From contig CM034603.1 in assembly GCA_020091685.1 (NCBI GenBank), positions 9,034,683 through 9,098,682 of the forward strand: a DNA stretch of 64,000 nucleotides. The letters are read 5' to 3'. Position numbers and translations under genes: made by a program. Under the pieces are notes generated by a model. That model had not been told where the DNA came from, did no database searches, and saw nothing but the letters and a program-made list of their open reading frames with translations. Shown one piece after another: positions 13,541 through 23,834 of the stretch. The stretch's first letter is position 1. Each line of letters begins with the position of its first letter. Origin of the DNA: Lutjanus erythropterus. Taxonomy: Eukaryota; Chordata; Actinopteri; Lutjaniformes; Lutjanidae.

Positions 13541-14019
13541 TAATCTGTCAAGTGTCTTTTGATCTGCTCATGTCTTCAGCTGTACAATGTATGTCTGGAG
13601 TCCACACCTCTAGATGAATGAATAAATCGAACTCTAAGACGCTTCAGTACTGCAGAAAAACAACCTTGAGATCTGTCCACTCCGAACCTTAATCAAGCTG
13701 GAGACCATTCTGCTCAATCTCAAACTTCTTTTTTCTCTACACAGCACAACTGCCACAAGAAGATTAAAGAGCAAAGCTCTACAATCAGCCCAAACAAAAA
13801 CAGCCAAATTCAGCTTTGCTGTTTTCATTACAGGAGTCCAGAGCTGCTCACAGTATTACCGCTGCTTCCAAATACCACAAGAATCACAACAGTAAACTCT
13901 GCGAAGGTTTCGCTGTACGTCAGCCAGCCTCTGCATCCTCATACTTCAACCACAATCTGACTGTTTCACACAGCCAGCTAACAAATAATACTACCATAAC
14001 ATTACCAGAATGTCCCTGA

Positions 14020-15040
14020 CAGGGTTCATTTGATAACCCTCCCACAGCGTTCTAAGAAGGTTCTGCAAATATTTTTCTGCAACATAACAATCCCAAAATC
14101 GCAAAAGATAACCACATGATGTAATTTTTTTTGAGGGGGGGTAATTTTAATAATCTTCCCAAGTTTCTTAGCTTTTTAGGTAATCCTCCGACAACATTCA
14201 AAGAATTGTGCAAATGTTATTCTTCAACGTAACATTCCCAAAACCTTCTGATAACCACAGATAACTGGTTCTGTTGGTAGTCTGCTTAAGTTCCCACAAT
14301 GTTCTGTACGGAATGCTCTCAGACTGTAATCTTTACATTAGCTTTACAGCAGGAACACTTGCTGTAAGTTGAAAGAAATGCTAAGGGGAACATTTAACAA
14401 ACCTTCCCAGAAGATTCTGGGAATGTTACTTTTACATAGAAGAAAAGGAAACTTTTAACATCCAGGGAACATTAAGGGGTGGGTTCATAACATTTCCTTA
14501 ACAGTCAACTAACCTTTCCAGAATGTTCTGGAAACAAAACCAAACTTTACGATTTTAACTTTCAGGGAAAGCCTTCCTGGAATATTCAACTAACTTTTCC
14601 AAAAATTCTGGAAACACAACCATAGCATCAGTTTTGTGTAAGACAAACGTATAATTATTAGTTTTATTTCAGAAAATTTTGCATCTAGGGGACATTAAAG
14701 TAACTTTCCTGCAACGTTCAGCCAACCTGCCCAGAATATTCTGGAGACATATCAATAATGTTGTTCGCAAGCAGGACAAACTTTTAAAGGGGGAATCGTT
14801 TATGTAATGTAACAATAACATTGGTTTTACTTTAGGAAATTTTGCCATTTTAAGGTTTAACATCAAACAAACCTTCCTGGAACATTCACCAACGTTCATA
14901 GAACGTTCTGGGACCGTCACAAAAACGCTATAAAAACTTGCCATTTTTATTTACTGGCAACATGATGCAGGAATGTTCATTCAGCTTTCTATGAGCCAAA
15001 AACAAATGTTTCCAGAATGTTTTGGGAACCAAATTTAGTT
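14020..15040. repeat. degenerate tandem array with AGAACGTTCT-like palindromes
   Basis: About ten spaced repeats of a motif like CCAGAATGTTCTGGAAAC, TCATAGAACGTTCTGGGAC, CCCAGAATATTCTGGAGAC and CCAGAATGTTTTGGGAAC. They alternate with AACCTTCCTGGAACATTCA blocks and a TTTACTTTAGGAAA-type spacer. Units are roughly 90-150 bp and heavily diverged. No coding frame spans it. The inverted GAA..TTC cores resemble heat-shock elements, which is probably incidental. Confidence 0.75.
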
Positions 15041-17056
15041 GGCTGGGAGAAACAAACTAGCTGCAGTGAATACAACACATAATAGTAGACCCACTTCTTT
15101 TATTGCGTGCTTTGGGTCTTTCTGAGCAAATACAGCTAAATCTGCTTATTAGATGTAAATCTTGCGAGCTCTGACTGGAGGAAGTTGAAGTTAGAGTCAG
15201 AATTGTCTGAGCTGTTCATAAACACACAAGAAAGATACTTGATTGTTGAGTCTAATTCTCAGGATCTCAAATGCACACGTTTTGAGTTGGTAAAGGATCC
15301 TGAGCACAGCGAAATGGAAAGAAAATAAGAAAATAAGGCAGAGGGCAGAGTCTCTGCAGGGGCAGACACCATCACATACTTATAGTGAGTCATAAGTGTT
15401 GATTTAAAAGGATTATTTTTATGGTCCTATACATTCTTTTTGCATATTATGCTTTTAAACAAACATTGCTTGTATGGAACTAGGACCAGGACAGAGGTAT
15501 TTGGAATTATTGCGATGACACTGAAGACATGACGGCTGAAATCCTGTCTTTTTCCTGATGTTTTTATATTACATTACACTGCAGTCCCACCATGCATGCA
15601 GTCAGAGGACACCTCTATGTCTGAGGCTTTGTCACCTGGTTTTGTGCTGCACAGTAGGTGTGCGCTCTGGAGCTCGTATAAACTCATCACCAGCTCTCCA
15701 CTGTTGACACGGCGAGTCAAATGGCTTGCTGCTGACCCATCTGCTGGTGCTGAACACATGCGACTCACACACTCACACATTCAGAGGAACACACACCTCT
15801 CCGCAAAAACGCTGCAGACGTGGATGAATGAGGCAGCCTGGAAACAAGCAGATTACTGAGCGCACACCTCACACCATCTCATACTGTACGCATGAAGATG
15901 AATGAGCTGGAATGCCCTCAGATAATGATGCACACATACAGAGGTTTAGTCAAGGGAACATTGTGTTTCTATGCATGTGTGAAGCGTGTAGGTTTACATA
16001 CAGTGTAATGAAAGATTCAGCTGAGCATACGGCGTGTGGGACTGTGTGTGGATGGAAAGGCTGAGGGAGAATCAGCCGAGCTTATCCGGTGACCCAGTGA
16101 ATGTGAATGCAACACCCCTGGCTGTGATCCATGCTGGCAGAGTGAAGGATCAGGTGACTGGATGGAGGGGATTAAAAAGCTTCTCATTTCACAAGACAAA
16201 CAGGCTCATCGTTGTTTGGAAAGGCTGATGAACTGAGTCTAATTTCACCTGTGTGCTTGTGATATAAACATGACAGAAAGAGCATGCAGCTCAGGCCGTA
16301 CAGGCCTATAATCTGCTGTTTACATGCCAGAGATACGAGTGATTAATGAGCATGTTTATACTGTCAATTAAGTCCTGATCTCGCTCATTAGAAAGCCTCC
16401 TCTAGACGATCCAACGTGGTCGTCTGCAAAAATCCACATCATGGCAGCTGTGTCATCGTGCGTGTCCTGGCTGCATTGATGCAGCGACAGTGACTGCTGC
16501 TCACATCCATGTTTATGGTAATGATGACGGAGCGTCATGACTTGGCAGCTGCATGTCACTGGAACGGTGAGCAGGCGGTTTCAGGCTGGAGGAGCGCTCA
16601 GTCTCTGCTGCCATCTGCTGCTCAGAAGCAATAACAGTCACTCAAAAGGTGGATCTGGGGTCATGACTACATCAGCAAGGAAAAATAAAAATCAACTCCG
16701 TCAGCTCCTTTTTGAATCTGAGTCTTACTTTTGCAAAACTTTTGAACAAAAACTTTTTTCTTATCATTGTCTTGTTTTTTGTCCCATACCCTCCTTATGA
16801 TTGATGTCTAATTTTACTTGATTTTTTTCTGATTTAGAGGAGTGCTCCGTGAATTTAGTACTGCACTTCCATAAAGTTAGATTTTTTTTTAAATAATGAT
16901 CAAAATTGAAGACACAAAGGGCTGAGAAAACCTGACATGTAGATCCCGGCACACGTTAAGCTCCAGAGATGCTGGATAATGCATTTCCAATTTGTGCCCT
17001 TCCCTGTGCGGCATCTTTCAAACTCTGCACCTCCAGTTTTTGAAGCAGATCATCTG
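15041..17056. other. stretch without a recognised gene
   Basis: No coding region was recognised. Plus-strand frames at 15596-15859 and 16537-16800 have no family resemblance and no flanking splice pattern that convinced. Confidence 0.5.
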
Positions 17057-18205
17057 TTAAAAGAGAAGTTTGACATTTTAGGAACTATTCTGATTTGCTT
17101 TATTTCTGATAACTGAAAAGATTAATACAACCTATCCAGCAGCTGGTTAGTGTGACTTTCTGGATGTATGATTCAAATATAAGCCTGTCATTGGACAACT
17201 TGTTTCAGTCGGTATCCTCTATCTGTCGTTTTAAAGTCACCAGGAAACAACAACAACCTCAGTGATAACAACCTACCCGCCAAAAACTCTTTTTTTTTTT
17301 TGATAATATCATTTTTTAATTATTATTTTACAGCAGTACCTTCGATGCATCTTGGTCTTCGCTCTGTCCAGGTCAAATTTGATTGCTCTTGTATGTAACT
17401 CTCTAAACCATTTTTCCTTTATACTGGAATGATGAGGTGTAGAGCCAGACTTTCTCCAGTGCTGAGCGCTGTGGAGATGTGGCCTGGGTACGCGAGACTA
17501 GCAGCCAGTTCGCTTAGCATACCTGTAGCTTAAAACCCAAAAACAAGGGACAATGGCTAGCATGGTGTTTATTTAATCCATCAAAAAAAAAAAAAAAAAA
17601 CAGTGTAAAAGCATCTTATTGTGGTTGTCCAAGGGGGGTGGGGGTAATGTGTGATTTCTGTCTTGGCTAAAGGTAGTGACTTCCTGAACCAGCAGAGATT
17701 GCAAGCTAGTTGTGATCAGTCAGTCTTTAGGCCACAGGCAGGCTAAGATACCAGCTGCTGAATGTAGCCTCATATTTACTGGACCGTGACAATCTCAATC
17801 TCATCTTCTAACTAGCGGCAAGAAAGCGAATAATTGTATTCTCCAAAATGTCTATTATTGCTAAGCTAAGCTAACATCTGCTGGCAGCAGCTTCAAATAT
17901 TTACTCCACAGATCGTGGGTCGTGTAACTCTACATGAGACGTAAACAGACATATTTCTGAAATGTCAACAATGTATTCTGTTAAATAAGAAGCTGTGGTC
18001 AGGAGGAAGTTAGCTTAGCTCAGCATAAAGGAGCAACAGATTTGTCTACCAGCACCTCCGTCCCTCACTAAAATAAAAACACTTAAAAAATGAGAACTGG
18101 AACTATTTTCTTGGCCGTGCCAGTGACTTCCTAAGCTAAGCTATACAATAACCACCCCATAGCTTCAAACTCAAACACAACATGTCCAACTATTCCTTTA
18201 AAAAT
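17057..18205. mobile_element. 1.15-kb inverted-repeat element, GTTTGACATTTT family
   Basis: The left end GTTAAAAGAGAAGTTTGACATT and the right end CATGTCCAACTATTCCTTTAA are degenerate inverted copies of the TTAAAGGAATAGTTTGACATTTT head known from many fish genomes. The interior shows TTAGCTTAGCTCAGCATAAAGG and ACCAGCACCTCCGTCCCTCAC, typical of the family. Poly(A) and poly(T) runs occur at 17288-17300 and 17583-17600. Old and diverged. Confidence 0.65.
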
Positions 18206-18453
18206 GTGTAGTTCTGAAGCCAAAGCCAAGTCAACCGTGATGATGTGATTATCTGGGGACTTGACAAAGCTCAAAGCTCCCAGGGCCACAGAAGACATTA
18301 TGCGAGTAGTAAACCCCATGACACATAACCTGACCTTTATGTGTTCCCCTTTAGGTCATACTCATTATAACATTTAATCAATTTAATTGTGTATGCAAAA
18401 AAACGCATCATAAACATGACTTTAAATAATCCAATCCCTTGTGTAAAGTCAAT

Positions 18454-18463
18454 TTTATTTATT
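18454..18463 (-). promoter_or_regulatory. candidate polyadenylation signal pair
   Basis: Overlapping minus-strand AATAAA hexamers (TTTATTTATT on the plus strand) lie about 690 bp beyond the exon-like segment ending at 19147. The intervening sequence has no recognised dispersed repeat, as a 3' untranslated region would. The link to that segment is inference. Confidence 0.25.
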
Positions 18464-19146
18464 CTGATTCATAGAAGCATTTTTAGAAAATATACTCATT
18501 TTCAGGCCTGCAAAATCAGATTAAACCTGTTCGTGATCCACTGACTGACTTAAATACTCTTGAAGAGATGGGAGTGCTAAGTGCATGAAAACACATTTCT
18601 CAATCATCAACATCAGCATACACCAAAAGCATACTTACAAACACAGTTATCAAATGATATATTATCACAAATAAAAACATGATTGTTAACTGGTCGAGTA
18701 CCACAATGGTTAGTGCAGTTTTATATTCAGTATTTACACCTCCATTAGAATAAATACAGTACAAACTCACTTTTAGTTGTCACAGATTGTCAGTAAAAGA
18801 CAGGGAGGGGAGGGGATGAGAATTCAGAGTATTTTCATTATTAAATGAGTTTGCACAAATGCATAAAACAACAGTTCATGATGGGCACACTGGAGAGACA
18901 TTGAACTACTGTGTGTGCTTGTGTGGACGGTACTTTATGTACTGCAGGTCAGAGCTTCCCTTATGCCTGAGAAAAACCATAGCAAGTGCAACCAGTTAAA
19001 AACAGAAAGCGTACAGTACATGCATTTTCAGCGACGAATGTTTAAATGGATTAAAAAGGAAGAAAAAAAAACACAGCTGCTGTTGGATCTTTGTCAGTTG
19101 AGTCCACAAAGTTTTTAAAAGCTCGTCTCTCTCCAGTCCTCCATGT

Positions 19147-19233
19147 TCAAGTCTTTCGCTCCCAGCAAACTTCTTCTGGTCCACTGGTAACGTCATAACG
19201 CGTCTCTGTTACCGAGCTGGGGGCTGTCATAAC
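19147..19233 (-). CDS. exon-like segment with strong acceptor, possible terminal exon
   Basis: An acceptor (TTTGCTTCTTTAG) opens a segment that is short and closed in every frame. In phase 0 it encodes VMTAPSSVTETRYDV and ends ERKT then stop at 19147. In phase 1 it gives YDSPQLGNRDAL and a stop at 19193. In phase 2, which the 22338-22455 segment would require, it gives Arg-Leu-stop at once. A minus-strand AATAAA pair lies at 18454-18463. No family was recognised. This is a candidate only. Confidence 0.25.
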   Translation of the reverse strand, partial: VMTAPSSVTETRYDVTSGPEEVCWERKT

Positions 19234-21406
19234 CTAAAGAAGCAAATATATGAAAACATGACTTTAAAGCTGCAGAATGATACAAGAAATGATCAGGGAT
19301 GGACCAAGTGATTATGTGTAATGTGACAGGTGTGAAACCTACATCGAATTATCACCCAAACCAGCAATTCCCCCACAGAGCAGTTTAGTGTGTATTAGCT
19401 CATTGTTTTGGTTTTACAGCCTTTAAACTCCACTTTCATTAACACCGTCTCCAGCAGCAGATGCCTTTTTCAGCACAAAAGTACTAAAAACCCACTGTAA
19501 ACTACCTGCTCAGCACCATAATAGACAGATGTAGTTAGGGGCTAGTGAACAGAGTGGAGCTGCTAAAGAGCCAGAAATAGAGGCAAAGTCCCTCTGAAAA
19601 TCCCAAGAAAATCTGCACAAGTCAACATAATCTTGTGGGCAAAATACTCAGCTGCTGAAACACTGGTGGTGGGGACAAGTAGCCATGTGGAGGACAGACC
19701 AAGAATGTGGTGCAGACGTCCCTAGCCCAGTGGAATCAACAAGTTAATAATTTTTCCTTCATCCTTGAGGAAGGAGGTGAAATGTGCCAAGATGACAGCT
19801 GTGTTGGTGTTGGTATATTGAGCGTAGTTCACAGCGTGATTACACAGAAAACTAAGCGGTCCTTTACTATTTTTACCCATATTTTTTTTTAAAAAGAGAA
19901 CTTTTTGTTGTGATATGAACTGGAAAACATCACATGTATAATTCATGGCTCAATTCAAATGGGCTCAAAAACTTTTCCCATAGGGGACACCCGAAGGGGA
20001 GGGACATTTCCTCTTTATTCCCCTCAGAAATTGGTGGAGACCCAAAAAGAGCTAAAAGTAGAGTGAACATTAGAGGTAAATTCATCATTTGAACACAAAC
20101 TGGACTCCAGATGAAGGCTAGACAAGTTTCCCATATCAACTTTATAAAGGTTACTTCTGTTGATGCCAAGTGTAGCGCCAAACCCAGAGAGCATAAACTA
20201 TGCAGTTGCTCTCAGCTTTGCACAGCCTGTGTTCTTTTTGGGATTTCTGGCATGCAGCTCGGCTCCTGCCAGTCTTCTTTTCAACCATAGCAGACAGCTG
20301 TTTTCACCAAAAGCAACCCCCTCTAAATAAATAAACCAACTGTTTTCTTCCTGCTTCAGCACCAAAAAGCACAAAAAAGTTATTGACTAGCCAGTACACA
20401 TAGTGGAGTATTTACTAAATGGTAAAAAAAAAAAAAAACATTCATTAGGTGGAATAAAACACAACTCTAAATGAATGTTAATGTTGTTCTGTGTGTGCTG
20501 GAGGCAGTGTGCAACACATCTCCATATTCGTTTTAAAAGGTGTGCTAATATTGTGCGTCAGATGTGTTTCCAGCTTGCTCCGCTGCCCCCAAGTGGCCAT
20601 AAAAAATCAATTGATGCAGCTTTAAGTTTGTCAAACTTGGCAGTCGGAGCAAATTGATTTTCCTCAAACAGAATGAATCCCACAGATCTTAGACTTTGAC
20701 TGTGCACAGGAAACACACGTGACAATGTGCCTATTGTCCAGATTGATGCATCGGCCTCTCTAAAATGTAACCAGACAGGGCCCAGAGGAGCACTTACGTT
20801 TGACACTATCTATATAACTGGCTTTCATGCCATCACTTGTGACATGTGGACCCTTTTATCATTCTCACAGTGACGGTAATTGAGTCCCCTGCAGCAGGTT
20901 TTTCATATACAGTTCCGTATTACAGAGGTAATTGGCAGTGGTTTTGCCATGTCATTAGTGGCCCTTGAGTTCCGCTGCCTCAGGGTTTTCATCTTCAGTG
21001 CCAAACGGCTCAATGTAGAAACTGATGATGAATCAGCTATACATGGCTGCCAATTATCTCAATAATGGAACATAGTAGTTTCAAAAAAGAATCAGCTCCA
21101 ATTAATGTGGGAATGATAAAAGGTCCTTATTTGAAAAGTGGAGAAGTTCTCGTCTAATAGCACACTTATCCAGGCAGTGTCAGATCCGGCTGGCAGCTGC
21201 AATGAGACGTTTCTGGAAAACAGCCAGATTGCATCTTTAAATTTTGTTTTATGATCTCTTTCTTTGGGCAGCCACTTAGAAAATACTGGAACAAGCATGC
21301 ACTCAATATGTAAAGTATGACTCATCCATGTGCAGTGCTGCGAGAAGTCGACACTAATGAGTTTTTGTAAAAGTTTTTGCTCAATTGTCACTGGCTTTGA
21401 ATTAAC
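19234..21406. other. stretch without a recognised gene
   Basis: Holds short open frames on both strands (for example minus 20558-20806 and 19930-20181) with no recognisable domain. A phrase near 20580-20640, GCAGCTTTAAGTTTGTCAAAC, resembles a dispersed fish repeat. If the 22338 and 19233 segments belong together, this would be their intron. Confidence 0.5.
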
Positions 21407-22223
21407 TTCAAAGGACTGTTTGAGCTATTTTGAAGCGGGGTTGTTTGAGGTACTTGTTGATAGTCGGTGCTTTAGCTACAGAAGATGCCAGTCAACACAC
21501 CGCCAGTTAGGAGAAGCAGAGATGAGCACCAGCATGGAAGCTAAACAATGTCCTGCTGTGAACAGGATGAGCAACAAAACATTTTAGCCACTTAAAAACC
21601 ATTTAAATACTGTCACTTTAAGTGTATGCTAAATTTAGAGTATTTTCACCTCTTTACTTTTCCATCAGAAAGCCTTTTCCGATGGAAATATATGCCAAAT
21701 ATCATGCTCTCTCACTCTACCAGACTCTATTGGCAAAATCAGTAATTTTACCTTTCAGAACACAGGAGTTGCTGGTCTGTCACTACCTCAATTTGTTAGT
21801 CAGTTTGTGTAACTGTGTGACCTCTGTGCTTAAAAGAGTTCATCTGGATTCACTGAATTCACACAGTAACACAAAAAAATAGACTGAGGTAGCAGTAGAC
21901 CAGCAACTCCAGCAACGTGCTCCGCAAGGTAAAAATCACTGTTTTTGCAATGGAGTCTGGTTGGTTTGGAGAAAGAGCGATATCTGACTTATAAAACAGC
22001 TGTTTCCTGTCAGAAAAAGTTGTCTGACAGAAAGGCAAAGCATTGAAAATATTCTAAACGTAGCATACACTTAAATTGACTTTGATTTTTTAAGATGGGG
22101 CTTTTTTTTAAATTAGCTTAGCTTAGCTTCTGTGGGCACGCCGACCAGCATCTACTGCACATAATAATATTGATAAGTACCTCATACAAGCCCAGTTCAA
22201 ACAACCCGAACTATCCCTTTAAC
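21407..22223. mobile_element. 0.8-kb element with about 55-bp inverted ends
   Basis: The left end runs from TTTTGAAGCGGGGTTGTTTG to AGGTACTTGTTGATAG. The right end, read inward, is GTTAAAGGGATAGTTCGGG, GGGCTTGTATGAGGTACTTA. The family head TTAAAGGGATAGTTCGGGTT is very common in percomorph fish. Related pieces are at 27754-28210 and 38230-38360. No transposase is present. Confidence 0.7.
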
Positions 22224-22337
22224 TGAATTTCTTACAGCTTTAGTAAAATGTAAATAATTTTGTATGCATGCAAACTGTTTCTGCTCCACGGTCGTCATAC
22301 CACACATATTTGCAGGAGGTGAAACAGATACATACAC

Positions 22338-22455
22338 CTGGTCCCAGCAGGGTAGTCCAGAGATCTGTTTCTGTACTGGGGGAAACAGGGCTTTTTCACA
22401 GGGAATCTGCGATCTGAAGACCTCTCCAGATCGTAGGGGCTGTCCCGTTCCATGC
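22338..22455 (-). CDS. exon-like segment, possible alternative carmil3 3' exon
   Basis: A 118-bp open segment bounded by a good acceptor (ATCTCCCCTCAG) and a GTGTAT donor. It enters in phase 1 and leaves in phase 2. It encodes MERDSPYDLERSSDRRFPVK then KPCFPQYRNRSLDYPAGT. About two thirds of third positions are G or C, against AT-rich surroundings. The N-R-S-L-D segment is faintly like the R-A-Q-S-C-D end of mammalian CARMIL3. It could be a skipped or alternative carmil3 exon, an exon of an unrelated minus-strand gene, or chance. Confidence 0.4.
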
Positions 22456-22868
22456 CTGAGGGGAGATGGCACGACACAGACACATAGGAATGGGGTGTGG
22501 GAACTGAAAAGAGGGGGAGTTGTGGGATAAAATAAAGCAGTAATGCAGAACACAGCCAGCGAGCTCTACAGGCCCGGGAGCACATCAAATAAGAGACCGC
22601 GTGCTGCTTTCATTTGATAAAAAATAACAAAGGCATTGCACCATTGTTATGAATTATGAACCAAAACAGCAAGATGTGACTCAGGCAGCCATGTGTGTAA
22701 CTGAAGAGCATGCATATTGTGCATATCATGTATGTGTGCACAACAGCAGGGGCGCTGGAACCACAGTGCCAGACATACAGTACCTATGTCAAAAGAGTTG
22801 GACTTCCTGGTGTGACGTGATGTTGCTGGAAAGCCATTACGACCCTCTTCCTCATCTGGTTGGTGGAA

Positions 22869-22910
22869 CAATCATAATCATCATCATCATCATTATCATT
22901 ATCATCCGCA
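22869..22910. repeat. (ATC)n microsatellite
   Basis: CATAATCATCATCATCATC followed by ATTATCATTATCATC; imperfect ATC/ATT trinucleotide run. Confidence 0.9.
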
Positions 22911-23229
22911 CCATCTTATTCTGTCCATATGGTCTTAGTAAAATCAACAGCATACGGTTTTCTGTCTCCTAAATGTCTGGAAGTTTATTCTAACTAGCAG
23001 ACATTGGATATTAGCATTAGCAGCTACAATGACCATACAGAAAAAGAACAAAGTGGCGAGCGTTTGTTGGTGGCTTTCTATGTTTTTCTGACTTCCGAGA
23101 CGGTCAGAAAGTCCCTAATGTGAGCATTTTCTTGCACAAGGTACAGCACACTTCAAATTTGTTATTTTCAGCAAGCTTCAATCAAGAACTAAATTAGTTC
23201 TTTTCAAGCCAGATTTCACAGAACTTGCA

Positions 23230-23284
23230 TTTATTAATGTTAGATTAAAGTAACGTTAATTAACAGAAACAATTTGAATTTATT
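23230..23284 (-). promoter_or_regulatory. candidate polyadenylation signals for the short carmil3 3' end
   Basis: Two AATAAA hexamers on the minus strand (TTTATT at 23279-23284 and 23230-23235 on the plus strand) lie about 300 and 345 bp downstream of the TGA at 23577. The stretch between, 23285-23576, has no other recognised feature and would be 3' untranslated sequence. AT-rich DNA produces such hexamers by chance, so this is weak. Confidence 0.35.
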
Positions 23285-23576
23285 ACTTCTTGAAAAAGCT
23301 ATTTTTTGATGAGAGGAGATGCCACTGTAGTCCACACGCCACATCATGACACACTAGCTGGGTGTGCTCTGATGAATTCTGACCTGGCTGCACAGTTTGC
23401 ATTAGTGGGTTTTGTTTTATAGTTGTTTGAGCGCGATCGAGACCATTTTTTCACCAAAACACATTTAAAACTGAGACTGTGGTTAATGCAAGTTCATAAA
23501 AGTAATGCTAACATCATAATACAATAAATTTTAAGGACTTTTAAAGTTCCATTTAAGACATTTTAAGGTCTAAAAT

Positions 23577-23834
23577 TCAGAAGATCTGATCCGAAAAGTA
23601 ACAGGAGACAGTTACAGAACCTTGACTGGCAGGATCTGATGCTTCTGTCCCAGGCTGGACAGATGCTGGCGGGCTTTTCCTCTCAGCGGTCCCCTCCTCT
23701 TGAATGATTGGCTGAGCAGAAGACAAGCTGCTCTGCTCACTGGTTGGTTCTTCACCTGGACTGAGGGACGAGGTTTTGGGAGAGGATGCAGCCTTTTCCG
23801 GAGAAATCTTGTCTCTCGAGAGGTCGAGACTGGG
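23577..23834 (-). CDS. carmil3: carmil3 exon 21 of window: terminal coding exon with stop
   Basis: Encodes [18 protein letters not shown], a Ser/Glu/Pro-rich stretch ([19 protein letters not shown]), and ends FSDQIF followed by TGA at 23577-23579. The acceptor CTCCTCCATCAG has a good pyrimidine tract, leaving an intron of 83 bp. A nearer AG (TCATGCAG) would give a 39-bp intron and the wrong phase, so it was not chosen. Mammalian CARMIL3 runs on with a basic R-R-A-Q-S-C-D-K-L segment that is not found here, so this may be only one of two 3' ends. Confidence 0.8.
   Translation of the reverse strand, partial: PSLDLSRDKISPEKAASSPKTSSLSPGEEPTSEQSSLSSAQPIIQEEGTAERKSPPASVQPGTEASDPASQGSVTVSCYFSDQIF

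Noticed and set aside
22649-22972. Plus-strand frame with a run of isoleucines
   Set aside because: The poly-Ile is simply the (ATC)n microsatellite translated.
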